From Suillus spraguei (lineage: Eukaryota; Basidiomycota; Agaricomycetes; Boletales; Suillaceae): 64,000 bases of DNA. Of the stretch, positions 11,880-21,947 are shown one piece after another. The DNA is taken from NCBI GenBank assembly GCA_016800925.1, contig JABCPU010000223.1, positions 1 to 64,000 on the forward strand, written 5' to 3'. The position numbers and the translations under genes are program-made. Under the pieces are notes generated by a model that worked only from the letters and a program-made list of their open reading frames with translations, was not told the origin of the DNA and ran no database searches. Numbering within the stretch: position 1 is the first letter of the stretch; every line of letters starts with the position of its first letter.

Positions 11880-12625
11880 TGATATTGTGTGAGAATGAAC
11901 AAATTCCTCAAGGACATACTTATACCACATTGTAGTATGGCTTCAGGGCTTTTATTTGAGCCCTACACCGTGGGAATCGGCGGAGATATGGTGGAGATAT
12001 AAGGCTTATAAAATGATGACTCATGTGGACAGTTTTTTGAGTGTATATTAAAACTATATAAATCATTATTTATGACACCATAAAAATCATGCCACTATTA
12101 TATAAATTATAAAGTGGTGTCATTATGTTATTTTATGACTATATCTAACTATATAAACCAGAATATCTCATGTATCATAGTCATAATCACCATGAAAGCC
12201 ATCTCCTCTGCTCAAAGAGATAATATCCTCTCTCTGTCTTATGCTGGCCTCTCTGCTCGCCAAATTTCCTCTAGAACTGGAGTATGCAAGTCCACTGTGG
12301 CCAAGTTCATCAAAGAAAGCCACCCAGACAAGGAAAACTCTTGTGGAGGACGTCCATCCAAGCTTACCTCTACTGACAAAGGGCTATTATCCAACATATC
12401 ACTACAGGAAAGGCTGATAATGCTGTCCAAGCCACCCATTATATCAATTCCACCATCACTACCCCTGTCTCTTCACAAACTGTGAGGAATGTTCTCAAGG
12501 CAGCTCATCTCAAGGCAGTAACAAAGAAGAAAAAGCCTCTTCTCTCCATCAAACATAGGCAGAGAAGACTAGCCTTTGCCTTAGCTCATCAACACTACCC
12601 TCACTCCCTCACTTGCAAAAGTTGG
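11880..12625 (+). mobile_element. Tc1/mariner-like transposon fragment
   Basis: The reading frame from 12192 to about 12600 begins MKAISSAQRDNILSLSYAGL and has two helix-turn-helix segments (ARQISSRTGVCKSTVAKF; then a GGRPSKLTSTD linker), followed after a frame change near 12410 by SSQTVRNVLKAAHLKA and RQRRLAFALAHQHY, the usual DNA-binding half of a Tc1-type transposase. The catalytic DDE half is missing: KDZ-like sequence (AKVGWTDILHPLGGTDMRPM) resumes around 12620. The AT-rich stretch upstream (about 12030-12135) contains the inverted pair TGACACCA / TGGTGTCA. Exact ends not defined. Confidence 0.6.
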
Positions 12626-13018
12626 CTGGACTGATATCTTACACCCTCTTGGAGGGACTGATATGAGGCCCATGGGTGACTTCATCCAAGGACAATCTGA
12701 AGGTACTCATGATATACCGTGGATATGGAAGACGCCTGGAGTGCTGCAAAACAATGACCAGGGACTTCAAGATTGTATGTATCACAATTTTTTTTAAAGG
12801 GCAGTGAAGCTGATAGATGGCTGGCAGGTCTTTGTATTGAGTGGTGCAAGGTGAGAGCGCGAGAGGCACGTTGGTCTGAACAATTGCTGCTGTTGCTTGA
12901 AGAGATGCGGAGGGTACTGACATTCTTAACTTGGCAGGGTACATGGTGGTCTGGACTGGCTTCGGCTCGGCATTTTGAGAGATTGGCTGACAGCGAAGGG
13001 TCCAGGGCATATGCAAAC

Positions 13019-14375
13019 TGTCATATACTGTACATTTAGGTCTGATCCATGGACATCTGGACACCCAATCCATACATCCTAGTCCACCCATCCAATCCAG
13101 CTCACATATCCAATCCACCCATCCACTCCAATCAATATCCATCCATATCTAATCCATATCCATATCCGACTCAGTTCATCCATCCGATCTGATCCACCCA
13201 TCCAATCCGTGTTCATATCCAATCTGTGTCCATATCCGATCCATGTCCATATCCAAAACTATTCCCGCGCACCTGCGCGTTACTCCTTTTAGGTTAATAC
13301 CTGTGTCCGGCTTTCGGTTATCTCTGCACCTCTGGCTTTCAGTTATCTTGACTTCCGTCTTGATAAGATATTTCGTACAAGTCTTATTTCCGAGTTCATA
13401 GCCTTGTGTTCTGCAATGCCTCAAACATAGCCTCGGACTATCCTTACTTGCCTTCAGGCATGCTACCTACAGTATATAAACTTGTAGTACAACTCCTGCA
13501 GACCTCAGTCTGATTCATTGTTCCTACTTCTGTATATTCCTTTGATTACTCTGTATCCTGTTATCATGTCTATATAACTCCGTTCCCGTTCTTGCACTTG
13601 GGCTCCGGCCCTTGTAAGCTTCCGACTCAGGCCTATGGGATCACTCCCTAGGCCGGAGCTTTGATCCTATGTCCTATAATCTTTTCGGACTTCGTCCATC
13701 TCCGTCTATCATCTGTTTCACCTCTGACTCTACCTTTGGTAGTCTTATACTGTCTGTTTCTATTCCGGACCTTGTCTGGAGTAGTCTATACTATCTCTAC
13801 ACCATATCCGGACCTACTCCTCTCTAGTAGCCAACACTTCCTCTAAGATCCACAGAGCTATGCTCATCCGATCATCCGCTCCTCTGCTCCTCTGCTCCTC
13901 TGCTCCTCTGCTCCTCTGCTCCTCCGAGCTCCAGACCTTCGGACCCCTAGTCCTCTGGATCTATCCTATCCTATCCTCTGACATCTATGGATCATCTTTC
14001 CCTCCGGAGCTCTGCTCCTATCCTGCCCTGGACTTTGTCCAGCGGTCCATCTTTCATCTGTTCTACTTGGAGCTTGTTCCAGTAGTGTTACCATTACTCC
14101 CTACCTTCCGGAAATAGTTCCGGCGCATTCCCGCGCTCATCTGGAAGTCCATTGGAGCTCTGTCGAGCTATCCTGCCTTAGAGTTTGTCTGGACCCTCCA
14201 TCCAGACTTCACCAGAACTCTCCCTTGGACTTCATCCGAAATTAAGGGCACATACTCAGGTAAGGGGCACAGCATACGAGCTGAGGCCAAGCCCCTTTGA
14301 CTTTACAACCCTCCAGTACAACCCCATGTAAGACCAGGACTTCTTACTAATCTCCGGTTTTGCATGGCCGTAACA
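13019..14375 (+). mobile_element. solo LTR, family B (1357 bp)
   Basis: TGTCATATACTGTACATT to CATGGCCGTAACA, flanked by the perfect 5-bp duplication CAAAC (13014-13018 and 14376-14380). Removal joins the KDZ C-terminal frame. Its minisatellite has only about seven units (13869-13927), which largely explains why it is 200 bp shorter than the copy at 580. Confidence 0.95.
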
Positions 14376-14639
14376 CAAACCGACAATCCACGCTCTGTGA
14401 AGCTATGGTGGAAATTTTCAGGCAACGCTGGGCCATTGTCCCTGCTGTCATAGCCACTGAGCTGGATGATGATGGCACCCTGGGCATGGCTGATACCAAT
14501 GGTACGCTCACCATTGAAGGCCCTCCACCATTCGATTAGTTATTCTGTACTCATTATACTATGTGGCAATGAGCCACCAAATACATTGATGTATCGGCTC
14601 TCTCAAATGTATCAGCTCTCAAGTGTGATGTATCAGCTA

Positions 14640-16705
14640 CCTAGTAGGAAATGATGCATCTGACGCTGTAAGTCAGCGCACTATGGGCACTATGAGTGAG
14701 TGCATTTTTGTACCCAATTTTTCGCAGTGCTACAAGAATTGATACATCTATACTACAGCTACTGGTGAAGTTCCATGGTTTCTGCCAGGTCAACTGATTT
14801 GAAGCTGCGGACACCCCAAGAGGTGTGCGCCTTCCCAGGATGATCATACTATCCTCACCAAACAATGATGTAGAAGGAGGAAGGGATTCTGTCATATACC
14901 ATACTTCTAATCTCAGATCTGACCATATCCGATCAGATCCGATCGATTCCATATCCGTCTGGTCCACAGATCCTGTCCAGACCACCCATCCGAATGTGCT
15001 CACTTCTCGCACCTTAACTCCCTTGTGTATATCCGCGTCTATCTCCTTTCGTCATTCCTCCTGTTTCCGGTATTCCAGCTATGTATATTTCCCTCCTACG
15101 TCACTGATCCGTTACCTGTGTTCATTTCCGATTCGTGCTTACTGATCCACTGTGCATTAACTAATAGACTTCCGTTACACTTCATACATAGCCCTCGGTC
15201 CCGGACCTGTTGATTATCCGTCTCAGATACTTACAGTATATAAACCACTTGTAAATCTCCGTAGAACCTTAGTTTGAATATCATCTTAGATTCTACTCAT
15301 TCTGCTTCCTCCGGACTTAAGCCACTTTCTGCTCTAAGTCACCTTCCGAGACTTAGGATTGATTCCCATAGTCTATATCTCCGACTCTATCTTCGGATAG
15401 TCTACCTCCGTTAGTTTCTAGTTAGGAACTTGTTCCGAAGCTAGCCTTAATCTTTGTTCTATTCTTACATTCCGAATAACCTTCGGACGTATCGTATCCG
15501 ATACCTTTGGATGCCCGGATCCATCATGCAACTCCTTCTGGATCTTCGGACAAATAACTTCTCCCTGAAATAAGGGGCATTACTCGAGAAAGGGGCACAG
15601 TGCACGAACTGAGGCCAAAGCCCTTCAGATCTCTCTACCTTTGAGTACGGTCTTAACAGATTCCTCCATTCTACATGAACCAATCGACCATATGGTGGCA
15701 AACACGACACTGATGATGTTGACATAATTATTGACCATGAACACAATACTCCCTTGGAAGAACGAGGTTGTTTTATTAAAAATGAAAATGAGGCCAAGTT
15801 GGATAATGTTGAGGATAAGTGGGAAAATGAAGTTTGACAGCACAATAAGAAAGAGTGTCTGTATGCGGCTAGCCGTTGCTTCTTTCAAGTGAATGAGTAA
15901 TGAGACAAAAATGATAAAATCTGATATTGTACTTGATTGGATAGTAACTCCAGAAGCACCTGCATTGCAAGTCAGACAACATAGGAACATGAATGATGCG
16001 AATCTGAACCAATGTCATTAATCATGATGCACGCGAATATAAATACATGGTTTGACTGACCCATTGTCAACAGCCTGCATAATCCATTTGAACTTTGTTT
16101 GCCAGTTTCCCCATGAATATCCAGCTGCCACAATAGTGTTCCTGCCATTGGGCGCAACAACAGAATTGTGCAAAAAGACAGCAACATTGATGGCTTGAAT
16201 TAATTTGAAGGTTATTGGAATAAGAAGAATTATCCAGTATTTGACCTTGGGAGTGACTCTCCAAGGATATACTGCAGCGAGGCAGATCACCAATGTGCTC
16301 TCGACTACAAAAGGTCCAAAGAAAGCTAGTGCAGGATATGATATGAAGGCTCCCCTCGACTCTGCCACTGTCAGAGACAACATGGTATGAACCTTCCTTA
16401 GTAATCAGTATATTGCCACCCAAAAAATCACTAAGGCGAAAAACCTCGAGGTAGATATTAACAGCCCCTTGTGTGAGGCCCAGGAGGAGTCCGAACCCAT
16501 TGAGTGCAAAGATCAGGTGATGGCAAGTTTCGGGAGTCAAGAACACGTGGACAGCAATGAGAATCGGTGTGAGGATCAACAACAACACCGTCCCAGTCAG
16601 TAAAAGTGGTATAGATATTACAAGAGTTACAAGATAGTTTGTTCCTAGGGGAGGAAAGGGTATTGTTATGTTGGACTGCGATATTGTGGACATTAGCATC
16701 ATCAA
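14640..16705 (-). pseudogene. multi-pass membrane protein gene, decayed and split by a solo LTR
   Basis: Reads on the minus strand from 16705. The first exon has at least two long hydrophobic segments (NYLVTLVISIPLLLTGTVLL, ILIAVHVFL). Near 16390 the frame changes (a lost base or a short intron). Further hydrophobic segments follow (16383-16020, 15990-15660), giving about seven in all. The C-terminal tail is cut at 15659 by an A solo LTR and resumes in frame at 14884 (IILGRRTPLGVSAAS), running to about 14700. I recognise a fungal seven-helix-like protein but no named family, and no ligand or function can be read. Confidence 0.5.
14890..15658 (+). mobile_element. solo LTR, family A (769 bp)
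   Basis: TGTCATATACCATACTTC to GAGTACGGTCTTAACA with perfect 5-bp duplication GATTC at 14885-14889 and 15659-15663. It interrupts the last coding part of the membrane-protein gene on the other strand. Confidence 0.95.
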
Positions 16706-16739
16706 GATATGGATACTGAGATCAGTTCAAGATAATACT

Positions 16740-17286
16740 TCAAATTCAAAGACTATCATATATATATGCACTTACCCCCTTGAGGCCACGAAGCATGGCA
16801 ATATCCTATGCAGACACATGGATAGAACTTATCATCTGATTCTGATAGAAAAAATCATTGATCAGTCATCAGGCAATTGACTGCGAAAAGATAATGTCAT
16901 ACAATGCATTATCTAGTCCAAAATAAATGGAATATGTATCATTATGATAGATCTGCAGACAATGCTTTATTTAGCCAGAGTTACTTGGATGAAAAGTACC
17001 ACCCCTACCTCTCTTATGTTCAATGGAAAGGCTGTAATGTCTATCAGCCTGTAAAGTAAATGGCTTCAGTTACACAAATGGCAGGGGTTCCAAAACTCCA
17101 CACCACTTGTTGGCAGGCAGTGATCACCTTTTGCAGCACGTGCTTAACATACTAAGTTTGAAAAACGACTCCATTATTAATATCACTCAACAGCTTAAGG
17201 TAACAATTGGTTGTGAAGTCTAGATTTGCCATTTTGATCTTGTGATCAGGTGCTAACCACGTGCTACAACATCAGCCAGATGTTGT
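16740..17286. other. non-coding stretch
   Basis: No reading frame, RNA gene or repeat that I can support. It is AT-rich, and separates the membrane-protein gene from a short tandem repeat. Confidence 0.5.
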
Positions 17287-17299
17287 GGCATTGTCAAAC

Positions 17300-17655
17300 A
17301 CTTTCACACTTGTATCAACTGACAGCTGCTTAGAGCTCTCTTTTTTGGAGGCAGGTCCATATCATCTCTGTGATGGAATTGATGGATGACTGAGTGCTAC
17401 CATGCCAGGATATTGAGACTGGGACTGGTAAGGTTAGTCTGATGTTGTGTTGCTCTCAAACAGTCTCACACTTGTATCGACTTACAGCTGCTTGGAGCTC
17501 TCTTTTTTGGAGGCAGGTCCATATCATCTCTGCAATGGAGTTGATGAATGACTGAGCGCTACTGCACCAGGACATTGAGGCTGGGACTGGTAAGGTTAGT
17601 CTGATGTTGTGTCGCTCTCAAACACACTCTTACATGTATCAATTTACAGTTACCT
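17300..17655. repeat. 161-bp tandem repeat, about 2.2 copies
   Basis: CACTTGTATC recurs at about 17307 and 17468, and a diverged ACATGTATC at about 17630, giving a 161-bp period. The two full units share long blocks such as GGAGGCAGGTCCATATCATC and GGGACTGGTAAGGTTAGTCT, with transitions between them. No coding potential seen. Confidence 0.85.
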
Positions 17656-18515
17656 GTGATAGATGCTTATGAGAAAACTCAATGCTGAAAAGTGGCTGAG
17701 TGTCATATACCGTACATTCAGGTTCAGATCTGATCTGATCCATGGACATCTGGACACCCAATCTATACAGTCCACCCATCCAATCCATATCCATATCCGA
17801 CCCAATCCATCTGTCCAATCTCATCTGCCCATCCGATCTGTGTCCATATCCGATCCATGCTCATATCCGAAACTATTCCCACGCACCTGTGCATTACTCC
17901 TTTTAGGTTATACCTGTGTCTGGCTTTCGGTTATCTCTGCACCTCTGGCTTTTGGTTATCTCGACTTCCGTCTTGATAAGATATTTCGTACAAGTCTTAT
18001 TTCCAAGTTCATAGCCTTGTGTTCCGTTGTACTTACTAATGTGTTCCACATGCCTCAGACATAGCCTTGGACTATCCTTACTTGCCTTCTGGCATGCTAC
18101 CTACAGTATATAAACTTGTAGTACAACTCCTGCAGACCTCAGTCTGATCATTGCTTTCCTACTTCTGTATATTCTTCTGTCTACTCTGTATCTTGTTACC
18201 ATGTCTATATAACTCTGTTTCCGTTCCTGCACTTGGGCTCCGGCCCTTGTAAGCTTCTGACTCAGGCCTATGGGATCATTCCCTAGGCTGGAGCTTTGAC
18301 TCTATGTTCTATAACCTTTTTGGACTTTGTCCGTTTCCTGTCTATCATATGTTTCACCTCTGACTCTACCGTTGGTAGTCTTATCCTGCCTGTTTCTATT
18401 CTGGACCTTGTCCAGATTAGTCTATACTCTCCTTCTATAATATCCAGACCTACTCCTCTATAGTAGTTCAATACCTCCCCTAAGATCCATAGAGCTATGC
18501 TTGTCTGATCATCTG

Positions 18516-18752
18516 CCCCTCCACTCTTCCACTCTTCCGCTCTTCCACTCTTCTGCTCTTCTGCTCTTCCACTCTTCCACTCTTCTGCTCTTCTGCTCTT
18601 CTGCTCTTCTGCTCTTCTGCTCTTCTGCTCTTCCACTCTTCCACTCTTCTGCTCTTCTGCTCTTCTGCTCTTCTGCTCTTCTGCTCTTCCGCTCTTCCGC
18701 TCTTCCGCTCTTCCGCTCTTCCGCTCCTCCGCTCTTCCGCTCCTCTGCTCCT
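18516..18752. repeat. degenerate 8-bp minisatellite of LTR B
   Basis: About 29 units of an 8-bp CT-rich repeat (forms such as TCTTCCGC, TCTTCTGC, TCTTCCAC) in the position of the CTCCGCTC array of other B LTRs. Unit variants differ mainly by CCG to CTG or CCA. Confidence 0.9.
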
Positions 18753-20105
18753 TGTTACGACCATGCAAAACCAAAGATTAGTAAGAAGTCCTGGTCTTAC
18801 ATGGGGTTGTACCGGAGGGTTGTAAGTCAAAGGGGCTTGGCCTCAGCTCGTACGCTGTGCCCCTTACCCGAGTATGTGCCCTTAATTTCGGATGAAGTCC
18901 AAGGGAGAGTTCTGGTGAAGTCCGGATGAACTCTAAGGCAGGATAGCTCGACAGAGCTCCGATGGACTTCCGGATGAGCGTGGGAATGCGCCGGAACTAT
19001 TTCCGGAAGGTAGGGAGTAATGGTAACACTACTGGAACAAGCTCCAAGTAGAACAGATGAAAGATGGACCGCTGGACAAAGTCCAGGGCAGGATAGGAGC
19101 AGAGCTCCGGAGGGAAAGATGATCCATAGATGTCAGAGGATAGGATAGGATGGATCTGGAGGACTAGGGGTCCGAAGGTCCGGAGCTCAGAGGAGCGGAG
19201 GAGCGGAGGAGCGGAGGAGCGGAGGAGCGGAGGAGCGGAGGAGCGGAGGAGCGGAGGAGCGGAGGAGCGGAGGAGCGGAGGAGCGGATGATTGGACGATC
19301 GGATGAGCGTAGCTCTGTGGATCTTAGAGGAAGTGTTGGCTACTAGAGAGGAGTAGGTCCGGATATGGTGTAGAGATAGTATAGACTACTCCGGACAAGG
19401 TCCGGAATAGAAACAGACAGTATAAGACTACCAAAGGTAGAGTCGGAGGTGAAACAGATGATAGACAGAGATGGACGAAGTCCGAACAGATTATAGAACA
19501 TAGGATCAAAGCTCCGGCCTAGGGAGTAATCCCATAGGCCTGAGTTGGAAGCTTACAAGGGCCGGAGCCCAAGTGCAAGAATGGAGACGGAGTTATATAG
19601 ACATGATAACAGGATACAGAGTAATCAAAGGAATATACAGAAGTAGGAACAATGAATCAGACTAAGGTCTGCAGGAGTTGTACTACAAGTTTATATACTG
19701 TAGGTAGCATGCCGGAAGGCAAGCAAGGATAGTCCGAGGCTATGTTTGAGGCATTGTGGAACACAAGGCTATGAACTCGGAAATAAGACTTGTACGAAAT
19801 ATCTTATCAAGACGGAAGTCAAGATAACTGAAAGCCAGAGGTGCAGAGATAACCGAAAGCTGGACACAGGTATTAACCTAAAAGGAGTAACGCGCAGGTG
19901 CGCGGGAATAGTTTTGGATATGAGCATGGATCAGATATGGACACGGATCGGATATGGACACGGATCGGATATGAACATGGATCAGATGAGTGGATCAGAT
20001 TGGATGGATAGACTGAGTCGGATATGGATATGGATTAGATATGGATGGATGTTGATTGGGTGTCCAGATGTCCATGGATCAGACCTGAATGTACGGTATA
20101 TGACA
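18753..20105 (-). mobile_element. solo LTR, family B, reversed (1353 bp)
   Basis: Reads TGTTACGACCATGCAAAACC to GTACGGTATATGACA, the reverse complement of LTR B. The 5-bp duplication CTCCT (18748-18752 and 20106-20110) lies in the minisatellite of the outer B LTR. Its own minisatellite is 19192-19286 (about 12 units, GGAGGAGC in this orientation). Confidence 0.95.
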
Positions 20106-20494
20106 CTCCTCCGAGCTCCAGACCTTCGGACCTCTGGTCCTCCAGATCTATCCTATCCTATCCTCTGACATCTATGGATCATCTTTCCCTCTGGAGCTCT
20201 GCTCCTATCCTGCCCTGGACTTTGTCCAGGAGTCCATCCTTCATCCATTCTACTTGGAACTTGTTCCAGTAGTCTTACCATTATTCCTTGTCATCCGAAA
20301 ATAGTTCTGGCGCATTCTGGCGCATTCCAGCACTCATCCAGAAGTCCCTTGGAGCTCTATCGAGCTATCCTGCCTTAGAGTTCATCTGGACTTTATCCAG
20401 ACTTTATCCAAAGTTAAGGGCACATACTCAGGTAAGGGGCACAGCGCATGAGCTGAGGCCAAGCCCCTTTGACTTTCCAACCCTCCCGTACAAC

Positions 20495-20967
20495 TGTTAC
20501 AATCGTATGTGCCCCTATTCATTTTCTTCCTCCTTTATGTTGTACATTACGTAACATGACTCTGATTCATATGCTCAACGCATCTGTACTATAGTTGCCT
20601 TCCTTCTTTGGATACACACTCACGTTCCCACGTCTCTCTTGGTCTGTGCGCACATATTGGCCTATTTAAGCACGTTGTATTACGCTTGTATACTTTACTT
20701 TAATCTTACTGGGTTTTACCTGGAATATCCTTCGCTTAGGTCTCCAACCTAAGTCATCTTGAATCGTCTCTAAGTCTAAGCACTCCTTAGTCTTAGTCTC
20801 TATTCTCACAGAACCTCTTAGACTTGTCTTTGAGGCCAAACCCTTGATCGTACTCAGAACGTGTTCCTTGTACTTTCACCTTGTCCTCTCCTGGACATTG
20901 TAGAACCTCCCAGCAGACCGTCTGTGTCTTTTCACTGTCGCTGGTGATGCCACCCCAGTTCGTAACA
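20495..20967 (+). mobile_element. 5' LTR of family C copy 2
   Basis: TGTTACAATCGTATGTGCC to CAGTTCGTAACA; ends form a short inverted repeat TGTTAC/GTAACA. Promoter-like TATTTAAG at about 20663-20670. The 11-mer ACTTTAATCTT at 20697-20707 marks the probable transcript 5' end because it is complementary to the primer site just outside the LTR. Confidence 0.93.
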
Positions 20968-20968
20968 A

Positions 20969-20979
20969 AAGATTAAAGT
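20969..20979 (+). promoter_or_regulatory. self-priming primer-binding site, family C
   Basis: AAGATTAAAGT lies one base after the 5' LTR and is the exact reverse complement of ACTTTAATCTT at 20697-20707 inside the LTR, about 35 bp downstream of the TATA-like box. Tf1/sushi-type elements prime from the first 11 nt of their own RNA, which this matches; no tRNA-like TGG start is present. Confidence 0.65.
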
Positions 20980-21094
20980 CTATCTGATCGTCGACTATCC
21001 AGTCTTCGACCCTGAACCCTGATAAGCCCTAACGGACAGCAAGACAGCACGTGTAGGCACCGAGAAAGTATAACTCACCAGATGAATCGCCAAT

Positions 21095-21930
21095 ATGATG
21101 ACCAAAGAATTTGAATACAAAATCAGTCAACCAATCGGTTTTGATGGAGATCGCGATAACTCTCGCGAATTTATCCAGTCATGCAATCTATGCTTCGACA
21201 TCAATGAAAAGCTTTACACCACCGACAAGCAGAAGATTATTTTCATAACATCCTTCATGACCGAGAAAACGCCAAATCTTGGAAAGAGCAATTCCTTGAC
21301 CATGCTCAGTCAACTGACACCTCTGGACAAAAAGTTGGTTATGGGACAATGGCTGATTTTATGAAAAGCTTCAAAGAAGCCTTTGAACCGGTGGATACCA
21401 AAGGAACCACACTCACGAAACTCAGGGACCTTAAACAAGGAAGCGGAGATCTCCATACCTACATCGCCGACTTTGAAGCACTTGCAGCCAAGGCCCGTAT
21501 CACCGACGATGCAATGAAGATCCAATTCTTCCAAGATGGGCTGAATTGGGGCATCCTTACAAAGCTTTTCACACTAGGAGATGTCTCAGAAGTATTCCGA
21601 GATGTTGTGCTGCAATGCGTTTCCATTGACAATTCCCATCATTGTCTTCAAGCCATGAGGACACGTCATGCTCCACAACAGAAGAAGAAGAACTATGGAA
21701 ATGCACGTTACATCCCTAATCGTGATTCCAACGCAATGGTCGTAGATCGAATCTCCGACACAGAGAGATCCGAATGCATGAATAAGGGACAATGCTTCGG
21801 ATGCAAGAAGACAGGACATCGCATTCATAACTGTCCTGACAGAAAGAAGAAAACCCCACTCCAACAAGCCAAAGTCAAAGAAGAAGAAGGAGATGAAGAA
21901 ACCGTGAGACGAGTTGTAGAGGATTTTTGA
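21095..21930 (+). pseudogene. family C copy 2 gag
   Basis: The N-terminal part (21095-21350) and the main part (21349-21930) are in different frames, so a small indel near 21290-21350 breaks it. The main part has a capsid-like helical region and a nucleocapsid CCHC knuckle CFGCKKTGHRIHNC (CX2CX4HX4C) at about 21798-21840, followed by a Lys-rich tail. Gag assembles the virus-like particle and binds RNA. The region between the gag stop (21928-21930) and the protease also needs a frame change. Confidence 0.8.
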
Positions 21931-21947
21931 ATTAGAGAAACAAGGAT

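Larger units (their letters stand above)
8968..14539 (+). pseudogene. KDZ (CxC2-type) transposase, interrupted and truncated
   Basis: Exon pieces in order: CxC2 cysteine cluster (about 9155-9370: CSCKGEEPLLYCCRDCF, then CRACVLQWH), linker (9427-9798), region before the catalytic core (9848-10040), core with FLAIDVNFWLKR (about 10100-10145), GTVDCARHDMKLPN (10380-10425), LNMDYLVFSV and YNIMCQWHKK (10513-10610), then VPKFHL, ASSTKEMGPGAHHD, and an alpha-helical C-terminus (IEWCKVRAREARW near 12835-12875; EEMRRVLTF). The last coding part, 14376-14539, joins 13018 in frame after removal of a solo LTR. KDZ enzymes are cut-and-paste DDE transposases of eukaryotes. YNIMCQW replaces the usual YDIxCQW, so one likely catalytic Asp is Asn. 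Stops, a Tc1-like insertion near 11.9-12.6 kb and two LTRs make it dead. Introns not resolved. Confidence 0.8.
17701..20494 (+). mobile_element. family B LTR, interrupted by a reversed B LTR and 3'-truncated
   Basis: Outer LTR pieces are 17701-18752 and 20111-20494. It starts TGTCATATACCGTACATTCAGG and is cut at 20494, about 80 bp short of its normal end, by a family-C element. A second B LTR in opposite orientation lies in its minisatellite. Many CCG triplets of the consensus are CTG or CCA here, suggesting an old copy. Confidence 0.9.

Noticed and set aside
12040..12130. Inverted pair TGACACCA/TGGTGTCA as a hairpin terminator or transposon end
   Set aside because: Only 8 bp, in very AT-rich sequence; could be a Tc1-type terminal repeat but the partner end is not found.
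18283..18830. Minus-strand frames rich in Glu-Glu-Gln-Lys-Ser (EEQKS) repeats
   Set aside because: Same minisatellite in the decayed family-B LTR, crossing the boundary of two inserted LTRs.
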